From Hydractinia symbiolongicarpus (taxonomy: Eukaryota > Cnidaria > Hydrozoa > Anthoathecata > Hydractiniidae): a stretch of DNA of 64,000 bases. Location of the stretch: positions 16,184,001-16,248,000 of the forward strand of contig NC_079878.1 in assembly GCF_029227915.1 (NCBI RefSeq). Reading direction: 5' to 3'. Positions 49,191 through 61,164 of the stretch are shown here, piece by piece (the stretch's first letter is position 1; every line of letters begins with the position of its first letter). A model generated the notes under the pieces. It searched no databases. It was not told the origin of the DNA and was given only the letters and a program-made list of their open reading frames with translations. Both the position numbers and the translations under genes were made by a program.

Positions 49191-52100
49191 CATTTAAGGC
49201 CTTTATTAGGCCGTAAAAGGCCCTATTACAATCTTTAGAAGTATACGCACCTAGTTGATGGTGTTCCAATGACATGGCGGATTTAAAAACGATTTAAGGC
49301 GTTGTAGTCCATTGAGAATAGAAGGACTAGACCGTTCTCAATCGGTCTAGGCTCGTAGAAGCACGTGATTTACGTGTAAGGCCTTTACTAGTCTTCAAAA
49401 GTCTGTATTACAATCTGTAAAAGCCTGTGCACGTATTTGACGGTGTTGTGTGGCCATTCCGGATTTATAAACGACTTGAGGCGCCGTAGTCCGTTGAGAG
49501 TGGAAGGAATAGACCGATCTCTGCCTGTCTAGGCTCGTGGAAGGACGTAAACTACGTGTAAGGTCCTTTTTAGGCTGCAAAAGGCCGTATTACAATCTTT
49601 AAAAGACTGTGCACGTAGTTGACGCTGTTCTATTGCCACGGCGGAAAGGAAAAGGACTTGAGACGTCGTAGTTCATTAAGAGTGGGAGGACTAGACAGTT
49701 CCCCACCTATTTAAGGTCGCAGAAGCACGTGATTTTCGTGTAAGGCTCTTATTACGCTCTGAAGGAACGTATTACAACCCTGAGAAGAATCTGCACGTAC
49801 TTGACAGTGTTCTATGGCTAATGCGGAATGCTAAACAACTTGAGATGTCGTAGTCCATGTAATGTGGAATGACTAGACCGTTCACCACCTATCTAGGCTC
49901 GTGGCAACATGTGATTCACGTGTAAGGCCCTTACTAGGTTGCAAAAGAACGTATTACAACCTTTAAAAGCCTGTGCACGTAGTTGACGGTGTTCTAATGC
50001 CATTGCGAAAAGGAAATCAAGTTGAGGCGTTGTAATCCATTAAGAATGGAAGGACTAGATCGTTCTCAATCGGTCTCGGCTCGTAGAAGCACGTGTTTTA
50101 CATGTAAGGCCTTTATTAGGCTGTAAACGGCCGTATTACAATCTTTAGAAGACTGTGCACATAGTTGACGGTGCTCTATGGCCATGGTGGAAAGTAAAAT
50201 GACTTGAGACGTCGTAGTCCATTGAGAGTGGAAAAGCTAGACCTATTCCCACCTGCCTAACCTCGTTGAAGCATGTGAACTACGTGTAAGGTCTTTTATA
50301 GGCTGCAAAAGATCGTATTACAATCTTTAAAAGCCTGTGCATGTAGTTGAAGGTGTTCTATTGCCATGGCGGATAGGAAATCAAATTGAGGCGTTGTAAT
50401 CAATTGAGAATGAAAGGACTAGACCGTTCTCAATCGGTCTAGCCCCGTAGAAGCACGTGATTTACGTGTAAGGCCCTTATTAGGCTGCAAAAAGCCGTGC
50501 TACTATTTTTAGAAGACTGTGCACGCACTTGATGGTGTTTAATGGCTACTGCAGAATGGGAAACGTCTTGAGGTGACATAGTCCATTGGGAGTGGAAGGA
50601 CTAAACCGACCACCACCTGTCTAGACTCTTGAAAGCCTGTGATTTACGTGTAAGGTTTTTTTGAGGCTGCAAAAGGCTGTATTACAATCTTTAAAAGCCT
50701 GTGCACGTAGTTGACGGTGTTCTATTGCCATGGCGGAAAGGAAAACGACTTGAAGTGTTGTAATCTATTGAGAGTGAACGGACTAGACAGATCCCGCCTC
50801 TCTAGGCTCATAGAAGCACGTAGTTTACGTGGTAGGTCCTTATTAGACCGCCAAAAGGGCGTAACACAACCTTTAAAAGGCTGTGCACGTAGTTGACGGT
50901 GTTCTATTGCCATGGCTGAAAAGAAAACGTCTTGAGGCGTTGTAATCTATTGAGAGTGAAAGGACTAGACCGATCATTACCTATCTATATCTATTTTTGT
51001 GTAAGGCCCTAATTAGGCTGCAAAAGGCCGTATTACAATCTTTAAAAGACTGTGCACGGAGTTGACGCTGTTTTATTGCCATGGCGGAAAGGAAAACGAC
51101 TTGAAGTGTTGTTCTATTGAGACTGAACGGACTAGACAGATCCCGCCTCTCTAGGCTCGTAGAAGCACGTAGTTTACGTGTTAGGTCCTTATTAGACCGC
51201 TAAAGGGCGTAATACAACCTTTAAAAGGCTGTGCACGTAGTTGACGGTGTTCTATTGCCATGGCGGAAAGGAAATCAACTTGAGGCGTTGTAATCTACTG
51301 AGAGTGAAAGGACTAGACCGATCATTACCTATCTAGGCTCGTGCAAGCACGTGATTTACATGTAAGGGCTTTATTAGGCTGTAAAAGGCTGTATTACAAT
51401 CTTTAGGAAACTGTGCACGGAGTTGACGGTGCTCTATGGCCATGGTGGAAAGTAAAACGACTTGAGACGTCGTAGTCCATTGAGAGTAGAAAAGCTAGAC
51501 CCACCTATTCCCACCTGTCTAACCTCGTCGAAGCACGTGAACTACGTGTAAGGTCCTTTTTAGGCTGCAAAAGACCGTATTACAATCTTTAAAAGCCTGT
51601 GCACGTAGTTGACGGTGTTCTATTGCCATGGCGGAAAGGATAACGACTTGAAGTGTTGTAATCTATTGAGAGTGAACGGACTAGACAGATCCCGCCTCTT
51701 TAGGCTCGTAGAAGCACGTAGTTTACGTGTAAGGCCCTTATTAGGCTGCACAATGTCGTAATAGAATCTTTAGAAGACTGTGCCTGTAGTTGAAGTTGTT
51801 CTATTGCTATGGCGGAAAGTAAAATGACTTGACACGTCGTAGTCCATTGTGAGTGGAAAAGCTAGACCGATTTCCAGCTGTGTAACCTCGTCGAAGCACT
51901 TGATTTACGTGTAAGGCCCTTATTAGGCTGCAAAAGGCCGTATTCCAACCTTTAGAAGACTGTGCACGTAGTTGACGGTGTTCTATTGCCATGGCGGAAA
52001 GGAAAACAACTTGAGGCGTTACAATCTATTGAGAGTGAACGAACTAGACCGATCAGCACTTCTCTGGGCTGGTAGAAGCACGTAGTTCACGTGTAAAACC

Positions 52101-52350
52101 TTTATTAGGCCGCAAAAAGCCGTACTACAAGCTTTAAAAGACTGCGCACGTAGTTGAAAGTGTTCTATTGCCATACCGGAAAGGAAAACGACTGGAGACG
52201 TCGTAGTCCATTGAAATTGGAAGGACTAAACAGACCACCACCTGTCTAGGATCGTGCAAACACGTGATTTACATTTAAGGCCTTTATTAGGCCGTAAAAG
52301 GCCCTATTACAATCTTTAGAAGTATATGCACCTAGTTGACGGTGTTCTAA
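47835..52350. repeat. Domain IV 4516-bp unit, copy 1 (25 monomers)
   Basis: Matches 52351 onward at an offset of 4516 (CTAG deletions at 48619 and 53135). Twenty-five monomers are 4550. The 34-base shortfall fits that deletion plus a 13-bp shorter monomer near 50981. The tail (about 52010-52350) matches 46060-46400, so the unit closes on domain III sequence. Confidence 0.8.
50981..51001. other. Monomer lacking the CACGTG element
   Basis: CTATCTATATCTATTTTTGTG stands where sister monomers have a CTAG box, GGCTCG, CACGTG and the spacer. It is about 13 bases shorter and lacks the left dyad arm. The same form is at about 55497-55517 and, with two changes, near 60571-60590. This shows that the element is not essential to every monomer. 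Confidence 0.75.
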
Positions 52351-55300
52351 TGACATGGCGGATTTGAAAACGATTTAAGGCGTTGTAGTCCATTGAGAAT
52401 AGAAGGACTAGACCGTTCTCAATCAGTCCAGGCCCGTAGAAGCACGTGATTTACGTGTAAGGCCTTTACTAGTCTTCAAAAGTCTGTATTACAATCTGAA
52501 AAAGCCTGTGCACGTATTTGACGGTGTTGTGTGGCCATTCCGGATTTAAAAACGACTTGAGGCGCCGTAGTTCGTTGAGAGTGGAAGGACTAGACCGTTC
52601 TCAATAGGTCTAGCCTCGTAGAAGCACGTGAATTACGTGTAAGGCCCTTATTAGGCTGCAAAAAGCCGTGCTACAATTTTTAGAAGACTGTGCACGCACT
52701 TGATGGTGTTTAATGGCTACTGCGGAATGGAAAACGTCTTGAGGTGACATAGTCCATTGGGAGTGGAAGGACTAAACCGACCACCACCTATCTAGACTCT
52801 TCAAAGCCCGTGATTTACGTGTAAGGTTTTTTTTAGGCTGCAAAAGCCGTATTACAGACTTTAAAGGACTGTGCACGTAGTTGACGGTGTTCTGTTGCCA
52901 TGGCGGAAAGGAAAACGTCTTGAGGCGTAGTAATCTATTCACAGTGAAAGGACTAGACCGATCTCCGCCACTTTAGACTCGTAGAAGCTCGTAGTTTACG
53001 TGTAAGGTCCTTATAAGGCCGCAAAAGGCCGTATTGCAACCTTAAGAAGAATGTGCCCATGTTTGACTGTGTTCTATGGCCATTGCGGATTCGAAAACGG
53101 TTTGAGGAGTCGTAGTCCATTGAGAGTGGAAGGACTAGGCTTGTGGAATCACGTGATTTACGTGTAAGACCCGTTTTAGGCCCCAAGAGGCTGTATTCCA
53201 AATCTTAAAGGACTGTGCACGTAGTTGACGGTGTTCTATTGCCATGGCGGAAAGGAAGTCAACTTGAGGCGTTGCAATCCATTGAGAATGGAAGGACTAG
53301 ACCGTTCTCAATCGGTCTAGGCTCGTGCAAGCACGTGATTTACATGTAAAGGCTTTATTAGGCTGTAAAAGGCCGTATTACAATCTTTAGGAAACTTTGC
53401 ACGGAGTTGACGCTGTTTTATTCCCATGGCGGAAAGGAAAACGACTTGAGGCATTACAATCTATTGAGAGTGAACGAACTAGACCGATCAGCACTTGTCT
53501 AAGCTGGTAGAAGCACGTAGTTCACGTGTAAGGCCTTTATTAGGCCGCAAAAAGCCGTACTACAAGCTTTAAAAGACTGTGCACGTAGTTGAAAGTGTTC
53601 TATTGCCATGCCGGAAAGGAAAACGACTGGAGACATCGTAGTCCATTGAGAGTGGAAGAAATAAACGGACCACCACCTGTCTAGGTTCGTGTAAACACGT
53701 GATTTACATTTAAGGCCTTTATTAGGCCGTAAAAGGCCCTATTACAATCTTTAGAAGTATACGCACCTAGTTGATGGTGTTCCAATGACATGGCGGATTT
53801 AAAAACGATTTAAGGCGTTGTAGTCCATTGAGAATAGAAGGACTAGACCGTTCTCAATCGGTCTAGGCTCGTAGAAGCACGTGATTTACGTGTAAGGCCT
53901 TTACTAGTCTTCAAAAGTCTGTATTACAATCTGTAAAAGCCTGTGCACGTATTTGACGGTGTTGTGTGGCCATTCCGGATTTATAAACGACTTGAGGCGC
54001 CGTAGTCCGTTGAGAGTGGAAGGAATAGACCGATCTCTGCCTGTCTAGGCTCGTGGAAGGACGTAAACTACGTGTAAGGTCCTTTTTAGGCTGCAAAAGG
54101 CCGTATTACAATCTTTAAAAGACTGTGCACGTAGTTGACGCTGTTCTATTGCCACGGCGGAAAGGAAAAGGACTTGAGACGTCGTAGTTCATTAAGAGTG
54201 GGAGGACTAGACAGTTCCCCACCTATTTAAGGTCGCAGAAGCACGTGATTATCGTGTAAGGCTCTTATTACTCTCTGAAGGAACGTATTACAACCCTGAG
54301 AAGAATCTGCACGTACTTGACAGTGTTCTATGGCTAATGCGGAATGCTAAACAACTTGAGATGTCGTAGTCCATGTAATGTGGAATGACTAGACCGTTCA
54401 CCACCTATCTAGGCTCGTGGCAACATGTGATTCACGTGTAAGGCCCTTACTAGGTTGCAAAAGAACGTATTACAACCTTTAAAAGCCTGTGCACGTAGTT
54501 GACGGTGTTCTAATGCCATTGCGAAAAGGAAATCAAGTTGAGGCGTTGTAATCCATTAAGAGTGGAAGGACTAGATCGTTCTCAATCGGTCTCGGCTCGT
54601 AGAAGCACGTGTTTTACATGTAAGGCCTTTATTAGGCTGTAAACGGCCGTATTACAATCTTTAGAAGACTGTGCACATAGTTGACGGTGCTCTATGGCCA
54701 TGGTGGAAAGTAAAATGACTTGAGACGTCGTAGTCCATTGAGAGTGGAAAAGCTAGACCTATTCCCACCTGCCTAACCTCGTTGAAGCATGTGAACTACG
54801 TGTAAGGTCTTTTATAGGCTGCAAAAGATCGTATTACAATCTTTAAAAGCCTGTGCATGTAGTTGAAGGTGTTCTATTGCCATGGCGGATAGGAAATCAA
54901 ATTGAGGCGTTGTAATCAATTGAGAATGAAAGGACTAGACCGTTCTCAATCGGTCTAGCCCCGTAGAAGCACGTGATTTACGTGTAAGGCCCTTATTAGG
55001 CTGCAAAAAGCCGTGCTACTATTTTTAGAAGACTGTGCACGCACTTGATGGTGTTTAATGGCTACTGCAGAATGGGAAACGTCTTGAGGTGACATAGTCC
55101 ATTGGGAGTGGAAGGACTAAACCGACCACCACCTGTCTAGACTCTTGAAAGCCCGTGATTTACGTGTAAGGTTTTTTTGAGGCTGCAAAAGGCTGTATTA
55201 CAATCTTTAAAAGCCTGTGCACGTAGTTGACGGTGTTCTATTGCCATGGCGGAAAGGAAAACGACTTGAAGTGTTGTAATCTATTGAGAGTGAACGGACT

Positions 55301-56685
55301 AGACAGATCCCGCCTCTCTAGGCTCATAGAAGCACGTAGTTTACGTGGTAGGTCCTTATTAGACCGCCAAAAGGGCGTAACACAACCTTTAAAAGGCTGT
55401 GCACGTAGTTGACGGTGTTCTATTGCCATGGCTGAAAAGAAAACGTCTTGAGGCGTTGTAATCTATTGAGAGTGAAAGGACTAGACCGATCATTACCTAT
55501 CTATATCTATTTTTGTGTAAGGCCCTAATTAGGCTGCAAAAGGCCGTATTACAATCTTTAAAAGACTGTGCACGGAGTTGACGCTGTTTTATTGCCATGG
55601 CGGAAAGGAAAACGACTTGAAGTGTTGTTCTATTGAGACTGAACGGACTAGACAGATCCCGCCTCTCTAGGCTCGTAGAAGCACGTAGTTTACGTGTTAG
55701 GTCCTTATTAGACCGCTAAAGGGCGTAATACAACCTTTAAAAGGCTGTGCACGTAGTTGACGGTGTTCTATTGCCATGGCGGAAAGGAAATCAACTTGAG
55801 GCGTTGTAATCTACTGAGAGTGAAAGGACTAGACCGATCATTACCTATCTAGGCTCGTGCAAGCACGTGATTTACATGTAAGGGCTTTATTAGGCTGTAA
55901 AAGGCTGTATTACAATCTTTAGGAAACTGTGCACGGAGTTGACGGTGCTCTATGGCCATGGTGGAAAGTAAAACGACTTGAGACGTCGTAGTCCATTGAG
56001 AGTGGAAAAGCTAGACCCACCTATTCCCACCTGTCTAACCTCGTCGAAGCACGTGAACTACGTGTAAGGTCCTTTTTAGGCTGCAAAAGACCGTATTACA
56101 ATCTTTAGAAGACTGTGCCTGTAGTTGAAGTTGTTCTATTGCTATGGCGGAAAGTAAAATGACTTGACACGTCGTAGTCCATTGTGAGTGGAAAAGCTAG
56201 ACCGATTTCCAGCTGTGTAACCTCGTCGAAGCACTTGATTTACGTGTAAGGCCCTTATTAGGCTGCAAAAACCCGTATTCCAACCTTTAGAAGACTGTGC
56301 ACGTAGTTGACGGTGTTCTATTGCCATGGCGGAAAGGAAAACGACTTGAGGCGTTACAATCTATTGAGAGTGAACGAACTAGACCGATCAGCACTTCTCT
56401 GGGCTGGTAGAAGCACGTAGTTCACGTGTAAAACCTTTATTAGGCCGCAAAAAGCCGTACTACAAGCTTTAAAAGACTGCGCACGTAGTTGAAAGTGTTC
56501 TATTGCCATACCGGAAAGGAAAACGACTGGAGACGTCGTAGTCCATTGAAATTGGAAGGACTTAACAGACCACCACCTGTCTAGGATCGTGCAAACACGT
56601 GATTTACATTTAAGGCCTTTATTAGGCCGTAAAAGGCCCTATTACAATCTTTAGAAGTATATGCACCTAGTTGACGGTGTTCTAA
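52351..56685. repeat. Domain IV unit, copy 2 (4335 bp, 24 monomers)
   Basis: Second copy. Near 56106 it skips the one monomer that lies at about 51590-51771 in copy 1, so the offset falls from 4516 to 4335, exactly one monomer class less. Differences from copy 1 include GATTATCGTG near 54247 and ACTCTCTGAAGG near 54269. Confidence 0.8.
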
Positions 56686-57418
56686 TGACATGGCGGATTT
56701 GAAAACGATTTATGGCGTTGTAGTCCATTGAGAATAGAAGGACTAGACCGTTCTCAATCAGTCCAGGCCCGTAGAAGCACGTGATTTACGTGTAAGGCCT
56801 TTACTAGTCTTCAAAAGTCTGTATTACAATCTGAAAAAGCCTGTGCACGTATTTGACGGTGTTGTGTGGCCATTCCGGATTTAAAAACGACTTGAGGCGC
56901 CGTAGTTCGTTGAGAGTGGAAGGACTAGACCGTTCTCAATAGGTCTAGCCTCGTAGAAGCACGTGAATTACGTGTAAGGCCCTTATTAGGCTGCAAAAAG
57001 CCGTGCTACAATTTTTAGAAGACTGTGCACGCACTTGATGGTGTTTAATGGCTACTGCGGAATGGAAAACGTCTTGAGGTGACATAGTCCATTGGGAGTG
57101 GAAGGACTAAACCGACCACCACCTATCTAGACTCTTCAAAGCCCGTGATTTACGTGTAAGGTTTTTTTTAGGCTGCAAAAGCCGTATTACAGACTTTAAA
57201 GGACTGTGCACGTAGTTGACGGTGTTCTGTTGCCATGGCGGAAAGGAAAACGTCTTGAGGCGTAGTAATCTATTCACAGTGAAAGGACTAGACCGATCTC
57301 CGCCACTTTAGACTCGTAGAAGCTCGTAGTTTACGTGTAAGGTCCTTATAAGGCCGCAAAAGGCCGTATTGCAACCTTAAGAAGAATGTGCCCATGTTTG
57401 ACTGTGTTCTATGGCCAT
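56686..57418. repeat. Domain IV unit, third copy, truncated
   Basis: Continues the unit at an offset of 4335 until ATGGCCAT at about 57418, where copy 2 reads TGCGGATTCG but this copy switches to GGCTGAAAAGAAAACG, a class seen near 50915. The truncation lies in the conserved CCATGG region. Confidence 0.75.
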
Positions 57419-59520
57419 GGCTGAAAAGAAAACGTCTTGAGGCGTTGTAATCTATTGGGAGTGAAAGGACTAGACCGATCATTACCTATCTAGGCTCGTG
57501 GAAACACGTGATTTTCGTGTAAGGCCCTTATTATGCCGCAAAATGCTGTATTACAATCTTTAAAAGACTGTGCACGGAGTTGACGGTGTTTTATTGCCAT
57601 GGCGGAAAGGAAAACGACTTGAGGCGTTACAATCTATTGAGGGTGAACGAACTAGACCGATCCCCGCCTGTCTAGGCTCGTAGAAGCACGTAGTTTACGT
57701 GTAAGGCCCTTATTAGGCTGCACAATGTCGTATTACAATCTTTAGAAGACTGTGCCTGTAGTTGAAGTTGTTCTATTGCTATGGCGGAAAGTAAAATGAC
57801 TTGACACGTCGTAGTCCATTGTTAGTGAAAAGCTAGACCGATTTCCAGCTGTGTAACCTCGTCGAAGCACGTGATTTACGTGTAAGGCCCTTATTAGACT
57901 GCAAAAGGCCGTATTCCAACCTTTAGAAGACTGTGCACGTAGTTGACGGTGTTCTATTGCTATGGCGGAAAGGAAATCAACTTGAGGCGTTGTAATCCAT
58001 TAAGAATGGAAGGACTAGATCGTTCTCAATCGGTCTAGGCTCGTAGAAGCACTTGATTTACGTTTAAGGCCTTTATTAGGCTGTAAAAGGCCGTATTACA
58101 GTCTTTAAAAGCCTGTGCACGTACTTGAGATTGTTCCATGGCTATTGTGGAATGGTAAATGACTTGACACGTCGTAGTCCATGAACAGGGGAAAAACTAG
58201 ACCGATCCCCGCCTGTGTAGGCTCGTAGAAGCACGTAGTTTATGTGTAAGACACTTATTAGGCTGCACAAAGTCGTATTACGATCTTTAGAAGCCTGTGC
58301 ACGCACTTGACGGTGTTCTATTGCCATGGCGAAAAAGAAAACGTCTTCAGGCGTTGTAATTTATTGAGAGTGAAAGGACTAGAGCGATCGTCAACTGTCT
58401 AGGCTCGTGGAAGCACGTCAATTGCGTGTAACGCCCTTCTTAGGCCGTAAAAGGCCGTAGAACCTTCAGAAGACTGTGCACGTACTTGCGGGTGTTCCAT
58501 GGCTATTGCGGAATGATAAAGATCTTGAGATGTCGTAGTCCATTGGGAATGGAAAGAGTAGACCGATGCCCACCTGTCTAGGCTCTTGGAAGCACGTGAT
58601 TTACGTGCAAGGCCCTTGTTAGGCCACAAAAGGCCGTATTACAACCTTTAGAGGACTGTGCACGTACTTGAGGGTGTTTCATGGCTATTGCGGAATGGTA
58701 AATGACTTGAGGCGTCGTAGTCCATTGAGAGTGGAAAGGCTAGACCGATTCTCACCTGTATAACCTCGTGGAAACATGTGATTTTCGTGTAAGGCTCTTA
58801 TTAGGCTCTGAAGGAACGTATTACAACCTTTAGAAGAATCTGCACGTACTTGACAGTGTTCTATGGCTAATGCGGAATGCTAAACAACTTGAGATGTCGT
58901 AGCCCATGTAATGTGGAATTACTAGACCGTTCACCACCTATCTAGGCTCGTGGCAACATGTGATTCACGTGTAAGGCCCTTACTAGGTTGCAAAAGAACG
59001 TATTACAACCTTTAAAAGCCTGTGCACGTAGTTGACGGTGTTCTAATGCCATTGCGAAAAGGAAATCAAGTTGAGGCGTTGTAATCCATTAAGAATGGAA
59101 GGACTAGATCGTTCTCAATCGGTCTCGGCTCGTAGAAGCACGTGTTTTACATGTAAGGCCTTTATTAGGCTGTAAACGGCCGTATTACAATCTTTAGAAG
59201 ACTGTGCACATAGTTGACGGTGCTCTATGGCCATGGTGGAAAGTAAAATGACTTGAGACGTCGTAGTCCATTGAGAGTGGAAAGGCTAGACCTATTCCCA
59301 CCTGCCTAACCTCGTTGAAGCATGTGAACTACGTGTAAGGTCTTTTATAGGCTGCAAAAGATCGTATTACAATCTTTAAAAGCCTGTGCATGTAGTTGAA
59401 GGTGTTCTATTGCCATGGCGGATAGGAAATCAAATTGAGGCGTTGTAATCAATTGAGAATGAAAGGACTAGACCGTTCTCAATCGGTCTAGCCCCGTAGA
59501 AGCACGTGATTTACGTGTAA

Positions 59521-60608
59521 GGCCCTTATTAGGCTGCAAAAAGCCGTGCTGCTATTTTTAGAAGACTGTGCACGCACTTGATGGTGTTTAATGGCTACTG
59601 CAGAATGGGAAACGTCTTGAGGTGACATAGTCCATTGGGAGTGGAAGGACTAAACCGCCCACCACCTGTCTAGACTCTTGAAAGCCCGTGATTTACGTGT
59701 AAGGTTTTTTGAGACTGCAAAAGGCCGTATTACAATCTTTAAAAGCCTGTGCACGTAGTTGACGGTGTTCTATTGCCATGGCGGAAAGGAAAGCGACTTG
59801 AAGTGTTGTAATCTATTGAGAGTGAACGGACTAGACAGATCCCGCCTCTCTAGGCTCGTAGAAGCACGTAGTTTACGTGTTAGGTCCTTATTAGACCGCC
59901 AAAGGGCGTAATACAACCTTTAAAAGGTTGTGCACGTAGTTGACGGCGTTCTATTGCCATGGCTGAAAAGAAAACGTCTTGAGACGTTGTAATCTATTGA
60001 GAGTGAAAGGAGTAGACCGATCATTACCTATCTAGGCTCGTGGAAACACGTGATTTACGTGTAAGGCCCTTATTAGGCTGCAAAAAGCCGTGCTACTATT
60101 TTTAGAAGACTGTGCACGCACTTGATGGTGTTTAATGGCTACTGCAGAATGGGAAACGTCTTGAGGTGACATAGTCCATTGGGAGTGGAAGGACTAAACC
60201 GACCACCACCTGTCTAGACTCTTGAAAGCCCGTGATTTACGTGTAAGGTTTTTTTGAGGCTGCAAAAGGCTGTATTACAATCTTTAAAAGCCTGTGCACG
60301 TAGTTGACGGTGTTCTATTGCCATGGCGGAAAGGAAAACGACTTGAAGTGTTGTAATCTATTGAGAGTGAACGGACTAGACAGATCCCGCCTCTCTAGGC
60401 TCGTAGAAGCACGTAGTTTACGTGGTAGGTCCTTATTAGACCGCCAAAGGGCGTAACACAACCTTTAAAAGGCTGTGCACGTAGTTGACGGTGTTCTATT
60501 GCCATGGCTGAAAAGAAAACGTCTTGAGGCGTTGTAATCTATTGAGAGTGAAAGGACTAGACCGATCATTACCTATCTATACCTATTTTCGTGTAAGGCC
60601 CTAATTAG
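59521..60608. repeat. 3-monomer (544 bp) tandem pair
   Basis: GGCCCTTATTAGGCTGC with GTGCT(A/G)CTATTTTT starts at 59521 and again at 60065, followed by the same GTTTAATGGCTACTGCAG and GCCATGGCTGAAAAG monomers. The parallel block near 50472 has one copy. Three monomers are 546, so two bases were lost. Confidence 0.75.
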
Positions 60609-61164
60609 GCTGCAAAAGGCCGTATTACAATCTTTAAAAGACTGTGCACGGAGTTAAACGCTGTTTTATTGCCATGGCGGAAAGGAAAACGACTTGAAGT
60701 GTTGTTCTATTGAGAGTGGACGGACTAGACAGATCCCGCCTCTCTAGGCTCGTAGAAGCACGTAGTTTACGTGTTAGGTCCTTATTAGACCGCTAAAGGG
60801 CGTAATACAACCTTTAAAAGGCTGTGCACGTAGTTGACGGTGTTCTATTGCCATGGCGGAAAGGAAATCAACTTGAGGCGTTGTAATCTACTGAGAGTGA
60901 AAGGACTAGACCGATCATTACCTATCTAGGCTCGTGCAAGCACGTGATTTACATGTAAGGGCTTTATTAGGCTGTAAAAGGCTGTATTACAATCTTTAGG
61001 AAACTGTGCACGGAGTTGACGGTGCTCTATGGCCATGGTGGAAAGTAAAACGACTTGAGACGTCGTAGTCCATTGAGAGTGGAAAAGCTAGACCCACCTA
61101 TTCCCACCTGTCTAACCTCGTCGAAGCACGTGAACTACGTGTAAGGTCCTTTTTAGGCTGCAAA

